Shown here: positions 45,095-53,820 of the stretch, one piece after another | Layout of the letters: every line of letters starts with the position of its first letter | How positions within the stretch are numbered: position 1 is the stretch's first letter | Source: Parasulfuritortus cantonensis | Lineage (GTDB): Bacteria; Pseudomonadota; Gammaproteobacteria; Burkholderiales; Thiobacillaceae | Assembly (NCBI RefSeq): GCF_004337445.1 | Contig: NZ_SJZB01000053.1 | Coordinates: forward strand, 1 to 57,867 | Direction of reading: 5' to 3' | DNA: 57,867 nt | Notes under the pieces: model-generated | The model's database searches: none | Told to the model about the DNA's origin: nothing | What the model saw: the letters and a program-made list of their open reading frames with translations, nothing else | Position numbers and translations under genes: made by a program

Positions 45095-45189
45095 AAAAAA
45101 AACGGCGCCGCCGCACCGGATCGCTCCGGTGGCAGGGACGCCGTTGTCCACTCATGGCCGTCGACCGGGGTTCGGCACGAGCCAGCCAT
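45095..45189 (-). promoter_or_regulatory. NasT-type leader and terminator ahead of the globin gene
   Basis: The P2 hairpin GGAC-AACGGC-GUCC recurs at 45136-45149, followed by a strong terminator (45095-45142; CACCGGA-GCGA-UCCGGUG inside a GGCG/CGCC outer stem, then eight U). I could not identify a canonical P1 hairpin in this leader. Confidence 0.7.
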
Positions 45190-45200
45190 GCCCGGTATCA

Positions 45201-45214
45201 GCAAACCGCGTGCC
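45201..45214 (-). promoter_or_regulatory. sigma54 promoter of the globin gene
   Basis: Minus-strand TGGCACGCGGTTTGCT is a perfect -24/-12 match. Confidence 0.85.
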
Positions 45215-45232
45215 ATTGACCTATTCAAGTTG

Positions 45233-45245
45233 AATCAATGGGTTA
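45233..45245. promoter_or_regulatory. IHF-like site upstream of the globin promoter
   Basis: AATCAATGGGTTA is a full match to WATCAA-N4-TTR. A possible NtrC site (GCACC-GGCGC-GGGGC, one mismatch) lies further up at 45281-45295. Confidence 0.45.
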
Positions 45246-45343
45246 CGCCGGCGCGGCGGGGCCGTTCCGGGAGCTTGGCGGCACCGGCGCGGGGCGGTCT
45301 TGGTGCGCACGACCGGTATTGGTGCCCCGGCCGGGGGCGCCGC

Positions 45344-46168
45344 TCAGGTGTAGCTGACCTCGTACAGGCCACCGACCACCATGTACTCGTCCTCGCCGCG
45401 GAAGCGCCCGGGCAACAGGCGGTGGTAGAAGAAGACCTTGGCCAGCGGCACGCTGACCTCGAGGATGCGGTCGCCGAATTCGTCCGCCCGCTCGCGGTCC
45501 CCGGAGAAGGAGGTGAGGCTGTTCAGGAGGACGATGCCGCGGCCGGTGCGCAGGTCGGTCATCGCCTCGTATTCGGCCAGCCGGTTGACGCCCCGGTACA
45601 GGGTGACGTGGGTCTCGCCGGGCCGGCGCCGGCCCAGCTCGTACTGGCAGTAGGTGTAGAGCAGGTCGAACTGCGCTTCCAGGGCATTGGTGCCGTAGAG
45701 GCCTTGGCTGCGTTGCTCCAGATAGCGTCGGTAGGTTTCCCCGGAGAAGTCGCGGATGGCGCCGCCGTGGTGGCGCGGCAGCAGCCCGAAACGCGATTCC
45801 ACCCAGCCCTTCAGGACCGCCCCCTCGAGACCGTCGGAGTCGAAGAACCAGCCGCGCAGCATGCGCAGGTAGCTGGCCTTGGCGCGGGCCGTGCCGGCGT
45901 CCCCGCTGTAGCCGGCCTCCTCCGGCCGCTCGAGGCTGAAGGTGGCGTCCATGTGGGCCATGAACAGGGCGACCCGCTCGTTGCGGTCGGCCTCGCGGTC
46001 GAGGCGGCGGAACAGTCCCTCGTGCACTTCCAGGACCCCGTCCAGGGCCAGCGGCACCGGATGGCGCTGGTAGGCCAGGCTGCCCAGCATGGTGGCCGGC
46101 AGGGAGCAGCGGTTGATCGGCAGGCGTGCGCTGCGGGGCAGGGGAAGGGCGGCTTCGGGAGGGGTCAC
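45344..46168 (-). CDS. draT: DraT, NAD-dinitrogen-reductase ADP-ribosyltransferase
   Basis: DraT transfers ADP-ribose from NAD to a specific Arg of NifH, switching nitrogenase off on ammonium or energy loss. The 274-residue protein has the family start LPINRCSLPATMLGSLAYQRHP and later conserved parts (HVTLYRGVNRL, IVLLNSLTSFS, VFFYHRLLPGRFRGEDEYMVVGGLYEV). Length matches DraT (about 270-290). It diverges from the NYN gene and lies 1.1 kb from nifH, whereas draG is in the nifB operon. No sigma54 promoter is visible upstream, so expression may be constitutive. Confidence 0.92.
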   Translation of the reverse strand: MTPPEAALPLPRSARLPINRCSLPATMLGSLAYQRHPVPLALDGVLEVHEGLFRRLDREADRNERVALFMAHMDATFSLERPEEAGYSGDAGTARAKASYLRMLRGWFFDSDGLEGAVLKGWVESRFGLLPRHHGGAIRDFSGETYRRYLEQRSQGLYGTNALEAQFDLLYTYCQYELGRRRPGETHVTLYRGVNRLAEYEAMTDLRTGRGIVLLNSLTSFSGDRERADEFGDRILEVSVPLAKVFFYHRLLPGRFRGEDEYMVVGGLYEVSYT

Positions 46169-46255
46169 GCGGGCCTTTTTATCCGCCTGGCGGCGTCCTG
46201 TCTACGGGCGTCCGCACATGGCCTAGAATCCGGCCATCGACATAGGGAGGCCCGC

Positions 46256-47032
46256 ATGATCCACGACGGCAGCATCGCCCTGCTGATCGACGCCGACAAC
46301 AGCCCCGCCGGCAAGATCGAACAGGTGCTCGACGAACTCGCCAAGTACGGCGTCATCAACATCCGGCGCGCCTACGGCAACTGGAAGAGCCCGAACCTGA
46401 AGGGCTGGGAGGCGGTCCTGCACGAGTACGCCATCCAGCCGATGCAGCAGTTCGCCTATAGCAAGGGCAAGAACGCCACCGACATGGCCATGGTCGTGGA
46501 CGCCATGGACCTGCTCTACGGCAAGCACCTGGAGGGCATCGCCCTGGTCTCCAGCGACGCCGACTTCACGCCCCTGGTGATGCGCATGCGGGCCAACGGC
46601 GTCAAGGTGTACGGCTTCGGCGAGGAGAAGACGCCGATGCCGTTCGTCAACGCCTGCTCGCGCTTCCTCTATCTGGAACACCTGGGCGCGGCCGAGGCCA
46701 AGGCCGCCGAGCTACCGTCGCCCGCGCAGCCGGCGACGCTGCCGGTGCGCCGGAGCGGCAACGAGCTGAAGGGCGATACCCGGCTGGTCAGCCTGCTGCG
46801 CAATTCGGTCGCCGCGGCGGCCGACGACGACGGCTGGGCCCATCTCGGCGCGGTCGGCAGCCACATCTCCAAGCAGGCCTCGTTCGACCAGCGCAACTAC
46901 GGCTACGCCAAGCTGGGCGACCTGTTCGCCGCCATCGACCTGTTCGAGATCGGCAAGCGCGACAAGGGGCTCTACGTGCGCGACCGCCGGCGCCTGGCGG
47001 CGCGGGAGGCGGACGCCCCGGATCCGGAGTGA
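46256..47032 (+). CDS. NYN-domain (LabA-like) protein with C-terminal OST-HTH
   Basis: A 258-residue protein with an N-terminal NYN/PIN-like nuclease domain (IALLIDADNSPAGKIEQVL..., KNATDMAMVVDAMDLLY, LVSSDADFTPLV carrying the acidic residues) and an OST-HTH/LOTUS domain (about 180-245) likely to bind RNA. Predicted RNA processing or turnover. TAGAAT at about 46223 may be a -10. AGGGAGG precedes the ATG. It precedes the nifH promoter region but shows no nif-type control. Confidence 0.88.
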   Translation: MIHDGSIALLIDADNSPAGKIEQVLDELAKYGVINIRRAYGNWKSPNLKGWEAVLHEYAIQPMQQFAYSKGKNATDMAMVVDAMDLLYGKHLEGIALVSSDADFTPLVMRMRANGVKVYGFGEEKTPMPFVNACSRFLYLEHLGAAEAKAAELPSPAQPATLPVRRSGNELKGDTRLVSLLRNSVAAAADDDGWAHLGAVGSHISKQASFDQRNYGYAKLGDLFAAIDLFEIGKRDKGLYVRDRRRLAAREADAPDPE

Positions 47033-47073
47033 CTCCGGCGTCGGCCGGCCGGGCCGGGCCGGGCGTGCGACGT

Positions 47074-47089
47074 TGTCGTGAGCCCGACA
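47074..47089. promoter_or_regulatory. NifA upstream activator sequence 1 of nifH
   Basis: TGTCGTGAGCCCGACA, exact TGT-N10-ACA with extended dyad, 132 bases from the -24 element. Confidence 0.75.
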
Positions 47090-47107
47090 ACGGCCCGGGA
47101 ATTTCCT

Positions 47108-47123
47108 TGTCGCCACCCCTACA
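47108..47123. promoter_or_regulatory. NifA upstream activator sequence 2 of nifH
   Basis: TGTCGCCACCCCTACA, exact TGT-N10-ACA, 34 bases after the first site and 98 bases from the -24 element. Confidence 0.75.
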
Positions 47124-47189
47124 AAGACCAGGGCTTTGTCGCGACAAAAACGCCTGTCGACGCCGACGCCGATCAATGCAGCGTAAATA

Positions 47190-47202
47190 AATCAATAGGT
47201 TA
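47190..47202. promoter_or_regulatory. IHF site of the nifH promoter
   Basis: AATCAATAGGTTA fully matches WATCAA-N4-TTR and lies between the NifA sites and the promoter, the standard position. Confidence 0.65.
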
Positions 47203-47220
47203 CAGTTGATTCTCGGGCCT

Positions 47221-47234
47221 GGCACGGCCATTGC
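47221..47234 (+). promoter_or_regulatory. sigma54 promoter of the nifHDK operon
   Basis: CTGGCACGGCCATTGCG is a consensus -24/-12 promoter. Start near 47246; the leader holds a hairpin GCGAAT-CCTTC-ATTCGC at about 47253-47269 and AGAGGAGAA before the ATG of nifH. Confidence 0.92.
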
Positions 47235-47280
47235 GACAGTGAAGGTGCGAGCGAATCCTTCATTCGCATCCTTTTAGTGA

Positions 47281-48183
<903 letters not shown>

Positions 48184-48196
48184 TGATTTGAGCCCC

Positions 48197-48232
48197 GGCC
48201 GGCGCCGCGCGCTCCCCCGCGCGGGGCCGGCC
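48197..48232 (+). other. GC-rich hairpin in the nifH-nifD intercistronic region
   Basis: Arms 48197-48210 and 48219-48232 pair over 14 bases with one mismatch around an eight-base loop. There is no U-run, so it is more likely a 3'-end stabiliser for nifH mRNA or a partial stop than a terminator, fitting the usual excess of NifH. Confidence 0.6.
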
Positions 48233-48246
48233 ACCCGAAAACCGAC

Positions 48247-48275
48247 CATGTCGTCCACGGATTGGTGGCGGCGTG
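48247..48275 (+). promoter_or_regulatory. Hairpin with GGATTG hexaloop just upstream of nifD
   Basis: CATGTCG-T-CCAC-GGATTG-GTGG-CGGCGTG forms an 11-bp stem with one bulged base and ends directly before the nifD ribosome site AAAGGAG. The same loop and a covarying inner stem occur before nifK. Confidence 0.5.
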
Positions 48276-48288
48276 AAAGGAGAAGCAA

Positions 48289-49776
48289 ATGGCTAACCTG
48301 ACCCGTGAAGAGACCGAAGCCCTCATCGCCGAGGTGCTCGAGGTCTATCCCGAGAAGGCTCAGAAGGACCGCAAGAAGCACTTGGCCGTCAACGACCAGA
48401 GCATCGAGCAGTCGAAGAAGTGCATCACCTCCAACCGCAAGTCGCTGCCCGGCGTGATGACCATCCGCGGCTGCGCCTACGCCGGTTCCAAGGGCGTGGT
48501 GTGGGGTCCGATCAAGGACATGATCCACATCTCCCACGGTCCCGTCGGCTGCGGCCAGTATTCCCGCGCCGGTCGCCGCAACTACTACGTCGGCACCACC
48601 GGTATCAACACCTACGGCACCATGAACTTCACCTCGGACTTCCAGGAGAAGGACATTGTGTTTGGCGGCGACAAGAAGCTCGCCAAGCTGATCGAAGAGA
48701 TCGAACAGCTGTTCCCCCTCAACAAGGGTATCTCGGTGCAGTCCGAGTGCCCGATCGGTCTGATCGGTGACGACATCGAAGCCGTCTCCAAGAAGGCCTC
48801 CGCCCAGTTCGAAAAGCCGGTCGTGCCGGTCCGCTGCGAAGGTTTCCGCGGCGTCTCCCAGTCCCTCGGCCACCACATCGCCAACGACGCCATCCGTGAC
48901 TGGGTGTTCGAGCGCGACGGCAAGGACCTGAAGAGCAAGTTCGAGCCCACCCCCTACGACGTCACCATCATCGGCGACTACAACATCGGCGGCGACGCCT
49001 GGTCCTCCCGCATCCTGCTCGAAGAGATGGGCCTGCGCGTGATCGCCCAGTGGTCCGGCGACGGCACCATCGCCGAGATGGAAAACACCCCCAAGGCCAA
49101 GCTGAACCTGCTCCACTGCTACCGCTCGATGAACTACATCAGCCGGCACATGGAAGAGAAGTACGGTATTCCCTGGATGGAATACAACTTCTTCGGCCCG
49201 ACCAAGATCGAGGAATCGCTGCGCAAGATCGCCGCCTTCTTCGACGAGTCGATCCAGCAGAAGTGCGAGGAAGTCATCGCCAAGTACCGTCCGATGGTCG
49301 ACGCCGTGATCGCCAAGTACAAGCCGCGCCTGACCGGCAAGCGCGTCATGCTCTACGTCGGCGGCCTGCGTCCGCGCCACGTCATCGGTTCCTACGAGGA
49401 CCTGGGCATGGAAGTGGTCGGCACCGGCTACGAGTTCGCCCACAACGACGACTACGACCGCACCATCAAGGAAATGGGCAACGCGACCCTGCTCTACGAC
49501 GACGTCACCGGCTTCGAATTCGAAGAGTTCGTCAAGAAGGTCAAGCCCGACTTGGTCGGCTCCGGCATCAAGGAAAAGTACATCTTCCAGAAGATGGGCA
49601 TCCCCTTCCGCCAGATGCACAGCTGGGACTACTCCGGCCCCTACCACGGCTACGATGGCTTCGCCATCTTCGCCCGGGACATGGACATGACCCTGAACAA
49701 CCCGTGCTGGAACAAGCTGACGCCGCCCTGGATGAAGCCCGCCGCTGAATCCGAGGACCTGGCCAAGGCCGCGTAA
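48289..49776 (+). CDS. nifD: NifD, nitrogenase MoFe protein alpha chain
   Basis: The 495-residue alpha subunit holds FeMo-co. P-cluster Cys are in [19 protein letters not shown] and [11 protein letters not shown]; FeMo-co ligands are the Cys in [13 protein letters not shown] and the His in [15 protein letters not shown]. It contains no insertions typical of V- or Fe-only forms. Ribosome site AAAGGAG; 105-base gap from nifH with two RNA structures. Confidence 0.99.
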   Translation: MANLTREETEALIAEVLEVYPEKAQKDRKKHLAVNDQSIEQSKKCITSNRKSLPGVMTIRGCAYAGSKGVVWGPIKDMIHISHGPVGCGQYSRAGRRNYYVGTTGINTYGTMNFTSDFQEKDIVFGGDKKLAKLIEEIEQLFPLNKGISVQSECPIGLIGDDIEAVSKKASAQFEKPVVPVRCEGFRGVSQSLGHHIANDAIRDWVFERDGKDLKSKFEPTPYDVTIIGDYNIGGDAWSSRILLEEMGLRVIAQWSGDGTIAEMENTPKAKLNLLHCYRSMNYISRHMEEKYGIPWMEYNFFGPTKIEESLRKIAAFFDESIQQKCEEVIAKYRPMVDAVIAKYKPRLTGKRVMLYVGGLRPRHVIGSYEDLGMEVVGTGYEFAHNDDYDRTIKEMGNATLLYDDVTGFEFEEFVKKVKPDLVGSGIKEKYIFQKMGIPFRQMHSWDYSGPYHGYDGFAIFARDMDMTLNNPCWNKLTPPWMKPAAESEDLAKAA

Positions 49777-49786
49777 GGAACCGATG

Positions 49787-49808
49787 CGGGCGGCCCGCGT
49801 GCCGCCCG
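49787..49808 (+). other. Short hairpin after nifD
   Basis: CGGGCGG-N8-CCGCCCG, a 7-bp stem without a U-run, soon after the nifD stop; probably an RNA 3'-end element. Confidence 0.45.
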
Positions 49809-49817
49809 AATGACCAA

Positions 49818-49856
49818 CCTAGTGCCCGTGTCCGCGGATTGGCGGTGCGGGCTAGG
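49818..49856 (+). promoter_or_regulatory. Extended hairpin with GGATTG hexaloop overlapping the nifK ribosome site
   Basis: CCTA/TAGG and GCCCG/CGGGC outer pairs, an internal loop, then CCGC-GGATTG-GCGG. The 3' arm includes AGG of the AGGAG ribosome site of nifK, so the fold should reduce initiation. Confidence 0.5.
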
Positions 49857-49864
49857 AGATGAAC

Positions 49865-51433
49865 ATGCAAGTCGCCGAAGATATCAAGCCGTCCTACCCC
49901 TTGTTCCGGGACGACCAGTACAAGGACATGCTCAAGGCCAAGGCTGAGCAGTTCGAGGACAAGATCGACCAGGCCAAGATCGAAGAGACCTTCCAGTGGA
50001 CCACCACCATGGAATACCGGGAGCTCAACTTCAAGCGCGAGGCCCTGACCGTCAACCCCGCCAAGGCCTGCCAGCCGCTCGGCGCCGTCCTGTGCGCCCT
50101 CGGTTTCGAGAAGACCCTGCCCTACGTGCACGGTTCGCAAGGCTGCGTCGCCTACTTCCGTACCTACTTCAACCGCCACTTCAAGGAGCCGGTTTCCTGC
50201 GTGTCCGACTCCATGACCGAGGACGCCGCCGTGTTCGGTGGCCAGAAGAACATGTTCGACGGCCTGGCCAACGCCAAGGCCCTGTACAAGCCGGACATGA
50301 TCGCCGTCTCGACCACCTGCATGGCCGAGGTCATCGGTGACGACTTGAACGCGTTCATCAACAACAGCAAGAAGGAAGGCCACATTCCCCAGGAATACCC
50401 GGTTCCCTTCGCGCACACCCCGTCCTTCGTCGGCAGCCACGTCACCGGCTGGGACAACATGTTCGAAGGCATCATCCGCTACTTCACCCTGAACTACATG
50501 GGCGACAAGGAAGTGGGCAAGAACGGCAAGATCAACATCGTGCCGGGCTTCGAAACCTACCTGGGCAACTACCGCGTCATCAAGCGCATGCTGACCGAGA
50601 TGGGCGTGCCCTTCTCCTTCCTGTCCGACCCGACCGAAGTGCTCGACACCCCGGCCGACGGCCAGTTCCGCATGTACGCCGGCGGCACCACCATGGACGA
50701 GGTCAAGGATGCCCCGAACGCCAAGACCACTTTCCTGCTCCAGCCCCTGCAACTCGACAAGACCAAGAAGTACGTCGAGGGCACCTGGAACCATGAAGTG
50801 CCCAAGCTGAGCATCCCCATGGGCCTGGAGTGGACCGACGAGTGGCTGATGAAGGTCAGCGAAGTCAGCGGCCAGCCGATCCCCGAGTCCCTGGTCAAGG
50901 AACGCGGCCGCCTGGTCGACATGATGACCGACAGCCACACCTGGCTGCACGGCAAGAAGTTCGCCCTCTACGGCGACCCGGACTTCGTCATGGGCATGAG
51001 CAAGTTCCTCATGGAACTGGGTGCCGAGCCCCTGCACGTCCTCGCCAACAACGGCAGCAAGAAGTGGCAGAAGGCCATGCAGAAGGTCCTGGAGTCCTCG
51101 CCCTACGGCGTCAACGCCAAGGTCTACGCGGGCTACGATCTGTGGCACATGCGCAGCCTGGTGTTCACCGAGAAGCCGGACTTCCTGATCGGCAACAGCT
51201 ACGGCAAGTTCATCCAGCGCGACACCCTGCACAAGGGCAAGGAGTTCGAGGTTCCCCTGATCCGCCTGGGCTTCCCGATCTTCGACCGCCACCACCTGCA
51301 CCGCATGACCACCATGGGCTACGAGGGCGCGATGTACATGCTCACCACCCTGGTCAACGCGGTCCTGGAGCGTCTGGACGAGGAAACCCGCGGCATGGGT
51401 ACGACGGACTACAACTACGACCTGGTTCGCTAA
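49865..51433 (+). CDS. nifK: NifK, nitrogenase MoFe protein beta chain
   Basis: The 522-residue beta subunit shares the P-cluster with NifD. P-cluster Cys are in KACQPLGAVLCALGF, HGSQGCVAYFRTY and TTCMAEVIGDD. I place the start at 49865 and not at the in-frame ATG at 49859, because AGGAG abuts the earlier ATG with no spacer but is ideally spaced (6 bases) from the later one. It is in the nifHDK operon, 88 bases after nifD. Confidence 0.98.
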   Translation: MQVAEDIKPSYPLFRDDQYKDMLKAKAEQFEDKIDQAKIEETFQWTTTMEYRELNFKREALTVNPAKACQPLGAVLCALGFEKTLPYVHGSQGCVAYFRTYFNRHFKEPVSCVSDSMTEDAAVFGGQKNMFDGLANAKALYKPDMIAVSTTCMAEVIGDDLNAFINNSKKEGHIPQEYPVPFAHTPSFVGSHVTGWDNMFEGIIRYFTLNYMGDKEVGKNGKINIVPGFETYLGNYRVIKRMLTEMGVPFSFLSDPTEVLDTPADGQFRMYAGGTTMDEVKDAPNAKTTFLLQPLQLDKTKKYVEGTWNHEVPKLSIPMGLEWTDEWLMKVSEVSGQPIPESLVKERGRLVDMMTDSHTWLHGKKFALYGDPDFVMGMSKFLMELGAEPLHVLANNGSKKWQKAMQKVLESSPYGVNAKVYAGYDLWHMRSLVFTEKPDFLIGNSYGKFIQRDTLHKGKEFEVPLIRLGFPIFDRHHLHRMTTMGYEGAMYMLTTLVNAVLERLDEETRGMGTTDYNYDLVR

Positions 51434-51498
51434 CCCCCAACTCCCCGCCGCCACGCCGCCCGCCTGGGCGGGTGGCCGGGGAACAACGAGGAAACCCC

Positions 51499-51723
51499 AT
51501 GGCCAACATCATGATCCGTCGCGGCGACAAGGGCGAATACGTGTTCTACCTGCCCAAGCGCGATCTCGAGGACACCATCACCTCGATGGAGTTCGACACC
51601 CCGGAGAAGTGGGGTGGCGAGATCAAGCTGAACAACGGCGGCAGCTACTACATCGACCCGCAGCCGGCCCCCGAGCGGCTGCCGTATTCGGTCCGCGCAC
51701 GGCGTCTTGACGCGGCGGAATGA
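51499..51723 (+). CDS. nifT: NifT/FixU family protein
   Basis: A 74-residue protein of the NifT family (NIMIRRGDKGEYVFYLPKRDLEDTI, GGEIKLNNGGSYYIDP). Its biochemical role is unknown; it regularly follows nifK. CGAGGAA ribosome site. A GC-rich hairpin (about 51438-51480) lies between nifK and nifT. Confidence 0.93.
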   Translation: MANIMIRRGDKGEYVFYLPKRDLEDTITSMEFDTPEKWGGEIKLNNGGSYYIDPQPAPERLPYSVRARRLDAAE

Positions 51724-51740
51724 CCTGAAAGGAAACCATC

Positions 51741-51935
51741 ATGGCTTTGAAAATCGTAGCCGACCTGTGTACCTCTTGCGGCGATTGCGAACCCGATTGC
51801 CCGACCGAGTCGATCAAGCCCAAGAAGGGCGTCTATGTCATCAACGCGGACACCTGCACCGAATGCGAGGGCGATTTCGACAAGCCCAAGTGCCTGGAGC
51901 TGTGCCCGGTGGACGACTGCATCATCCCGGCCTGA
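51741..51935 (+). CDS. 2[4Fe-4S] ferredoxin in the nifHDK operon
   Basis: A 64-residue ferredoxin with CTSCGDCEPDCP and CTEC-x8-C-x3-CP, the FdxN-like pattern also seen at 12183. It is a likely electron donor for NifH. It lies 17 bases after nifT with AAAGGAAA upstream and is strongly acidic at the second cluster loop. Confidence 0.92.
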   Translation: MALKIVADLCTSCGDCEPDCPTESIKPKKGVYVINADTCTECEGDFDKPKCLELCPVDDCIIPA

Positions 51936-51990
51936 GTACCCCCTCCGCGGGGGCGCCGCTCCCGCGGACCCGAATAGCGAGGAATCACGC

Positions 51991-52695
51991 ATGACCACCA
52001 TCACCAAAGGCGCCGCGTTGCGCATCGCCCTGGCCGCCAAGGTCCTGGAAGGGGTGGACCCGCGTGCCTTCACCGTCAAGCTGGCCGAGAAGGTCGGCCT
52101 GCCCATCACGGAAGACAAGCTGGCCGCCGTCACGGTGGCCGAGATCAAGCTCCTGCTCACCGGCGAGGAGACCGTCGAGCCCGATCAGGACATGGCGTCC
52201 ATCAAGCTCGCGGTGCGCTACCTCTGGGGCGACAACGGCGACGACTCCGACGTGCCCAAGCCGGAGTCCTACACGGACGGCGAACTGCCCGACAGCCTGC
52301 GCGTCGCGGTGGCCTCCAACAGCGGCGACAACGTCGACGGCCACTTCGGCTCGGCGCCCCGCTTCCTGATCTACCAGGTCGGCAAGACCGCCATCAAGCT
52401 GATCGACGTGCGGCCGACCCTGATCGCCGACGAGGCCGAGGACAAGAACGTCGCCCGGTCCGAGCTGATCAACGACTGCCAGATCGTCTACGTGCAGTCG
52501 ATCGGCGGCCCCGCCGCCGCCAAGGTGGTCCGCGCCGGCGTCCACCCGGTCAAGTTCCCGACCCCCGGACCCGCCGTCGCCGCGCTCGCCCGACTGCAGG
52601 GCACCCTGGACGCGCCGCCGCCCTGGCTGGCCAAGATCATGGGTGTCGAAGCCAAGAGCCTGGCCCAGTTCGCCGCCGAGGAGGAAGAGGCGTGA
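51991..52695 (+). CDS. nifY: NifY/NafY-type nitrogenase cofactor-binding protein
   Basis: A 234-residue protein with an N-terminal helical part (about 1-95) and a C-terminal NifX/NifY cofactor-carrying domain (about 105-215; LRVAVASNSGDNVDGHFGSAPRFLIYQV). This two-domain form binds apo-nitrogenase or FeMo-co during maturation. It follows the ferredoxin in the operon and overlaps the next gene. Exact choice between NifY and a NifX-like name is from architecture only. Confidence 0.85.
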   Translation: MTTITKGAALRIALAAKVLEGVDPRAFTVKLAEKVGLPITEDKLAAVTVAEIKLLLTGEETVEPDQDMASIKLAVRYLWGDNGDDSDVPKPESYTDGELPDSLRVAVASNSGDNVDGHFGSAPRFLIYQVGKTAIKLIDVRPTLIADEAEDKNVARSELINDCQIVYVQSIGGPAAAKVVRAGVHPVKFPTPGPAVAALARLQGTLDAPPPWLAKIMGVEAKSLAQFAAEEEEA

Positions 52696-52964
52696 TCGCC
52701 GAGGACACCCTCGCCAAGGTCGTCGCCCAGGTCGACTCGGTCGGCCTCGGCGAAGCCACGATCACGGCGCTGCGCCAGGCCTGGCCGGGTGTCCACTTCA
52801 CCTACTGTTCCGAGGACGAGGTCCCGGCCCGGCTCAAGCCGGTCGCCGACGGCCGCGACTTCGGCGTCTACCTGGTCAGCGGCGCGGAGCATTGCGTCGC
52901 CTTCACCGACCACCTCGAGGCCGCCACCGGACTGGTGTTGGCCGCCCGTTCCGAAGAAGACTGA
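52692..52964 (+). CDS. Small nif-associated protein (DUF6129-like)
   Basis: A 90-residue soluble protein with one Cys in FTYCSEDEVPARL and another in EHCVAFTDHL. I recall this kind of short protein in nif operons under DUF6129; the family name is from memory. It overlaps the nifY stop by ATGA and is followed 13 bases later by the modE-like gene. Function unknown. Confidence 0.75.
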   Translation: MIAEDTLAKVVAQVDSVGLGEATITALRQAWPGVHFTYCSEDEVPARLKPVADGRDFGVYLVSGAEHCVAFTDHLEAATGLVLAARSEED

Positions 52965-52977
52965 GGAGTTCTGCGCC

Positions 52978-53820
52978 ATGGGGTCCCGTCTCAGCACGCC
53001 GGTCGTTATAAACCCTACGCACATAACGGGTAAGGCGATCCTGGCCGCTGCTGAGCCAACGCCGCGGGCCGGCCCCGGTCTGCTGGAGTTGCTCGCCGAG
53101 ACCGGGTCGTTGACCGAAGCGGCCGTCATTCTGGGGCTGGACGAGGATCTGGCCTGGCATTACCTGGTGGCCGCGAACAACCTGTGCGACCAGCCGCTCA
53201 TCCGCACCCGGGCCGACCAGCCGGTCCCGACCGTGCACGCCCGCCGCCTGCTCAGCCGGGACGAGGATCTCGCCCAGGCGTTCGAACGCTTCCTCGACAG
53301 CCCCGGTGGCGGCGCCTTCCGGCAGTTCCAGCAACGCCACCAGTTTCTGCGCCGGCTCGAGGCCCGCACCAGCGCGCGCAACCAGTTCTACTGCCAGGTC
53401 CAGTCGGTGCGCCGGGAACGGGTCAACGCGGTGGTCACCCTCAACCTCGGCGGCGGCGACCGCCTGGCGGCCCACATCACCGCCCGCAGCGCCGAGGAGC
53501 TCGGCCTGGTGGCGGGCCGCGCCTGCCACGCCCTCATCGACCCGTCCTGGGTCGAGGTGCGCGCCGAGTGCCCGGCGGAACGCAACGCCAACCGCCTGTG
53601 CGGCCGGGTCGCGCGCGTCCTCGACGACCCGGTCGACGCCGAGGTCGCCATCGAACTGGCCGGCGGACGTATCCTGCTGGCCACCATGACCCGCGCCGAG
53701 ATGCTCGACAAGGACATCCGGCCCGGCCGGGCGGTCGGCGCCCTGATCCAGTCGTCCCAAATCATCCTGGCGGTCGACCAGCCGGCGGCCGCAACCGAAT
53801 CGAGAGGAGAGCACCCATGA
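52978..53820 (+). CDS. ModE-like two-Mop-domain protein with altered DNA-binding domain, in the nif operon
   Basis: The 280-residue protein is collinear with the ModE at 55143-55949. The N-terminal part (about 35-90) keeps LLAETGSLTEAAVILGL and the diagnostic NNLCDQPL, but its recognition helix reads DEDLAWHYLVAANN instead of SYKAAWDAVNSMNN. The Arg/Gly-rich wing (RRGGGSQ) is replaced by DQPVPTVHA. Two Mop domains follow (about 130-200 and 205-270; ARTSARNQFYCQV is typical). It should bind molybdate; DNA binding looks weakened. It overlaps nifQ by ATGA, suggesting Mo handover. Confidence 0.85.
   Translation: MGSRLSTPVVINPTHITGKAILAAAEPTPRAGPGLLELLAETGSLTEAAVILGLDEDLAWHYLVAANNLCDQPLIRTRADQPVPTVHARRLLSRDEDLAQAFERFLDSPGGGAFRQFQQRHQFLRRLEARTSARNQFYCQVQSVRRERVNAVVTLNLGGGDRLAAHITARSAEELGLVAGRACHALIDPSWVEVRAECPAERNANRLCGRVARVLDDPVDAEVAIELAGGRILLATMTRAEMLDKDIRPGRAVGALIQSSQIILAVDQPAAATESRGEHP

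Noticed and set aside
45060..45155. N-terminal extension of the globin
   Set aside because: This part is the leader RNA with the NasT-type hairpin and terminator; the ATG at 45059 has a ribosome site and starts the globin fold.
47140..47153. TGTCGCGACA near nifH as a third NifA site
   Set aside because: The spacing between TGT and ACA is 4 bases, not 10.
51438..51480. Hairpin between nifK and nifT as a terminator
   Set aside because: No U-run follows and the nif operon clearly continues; I treat it as a possible RNA-stability element only.
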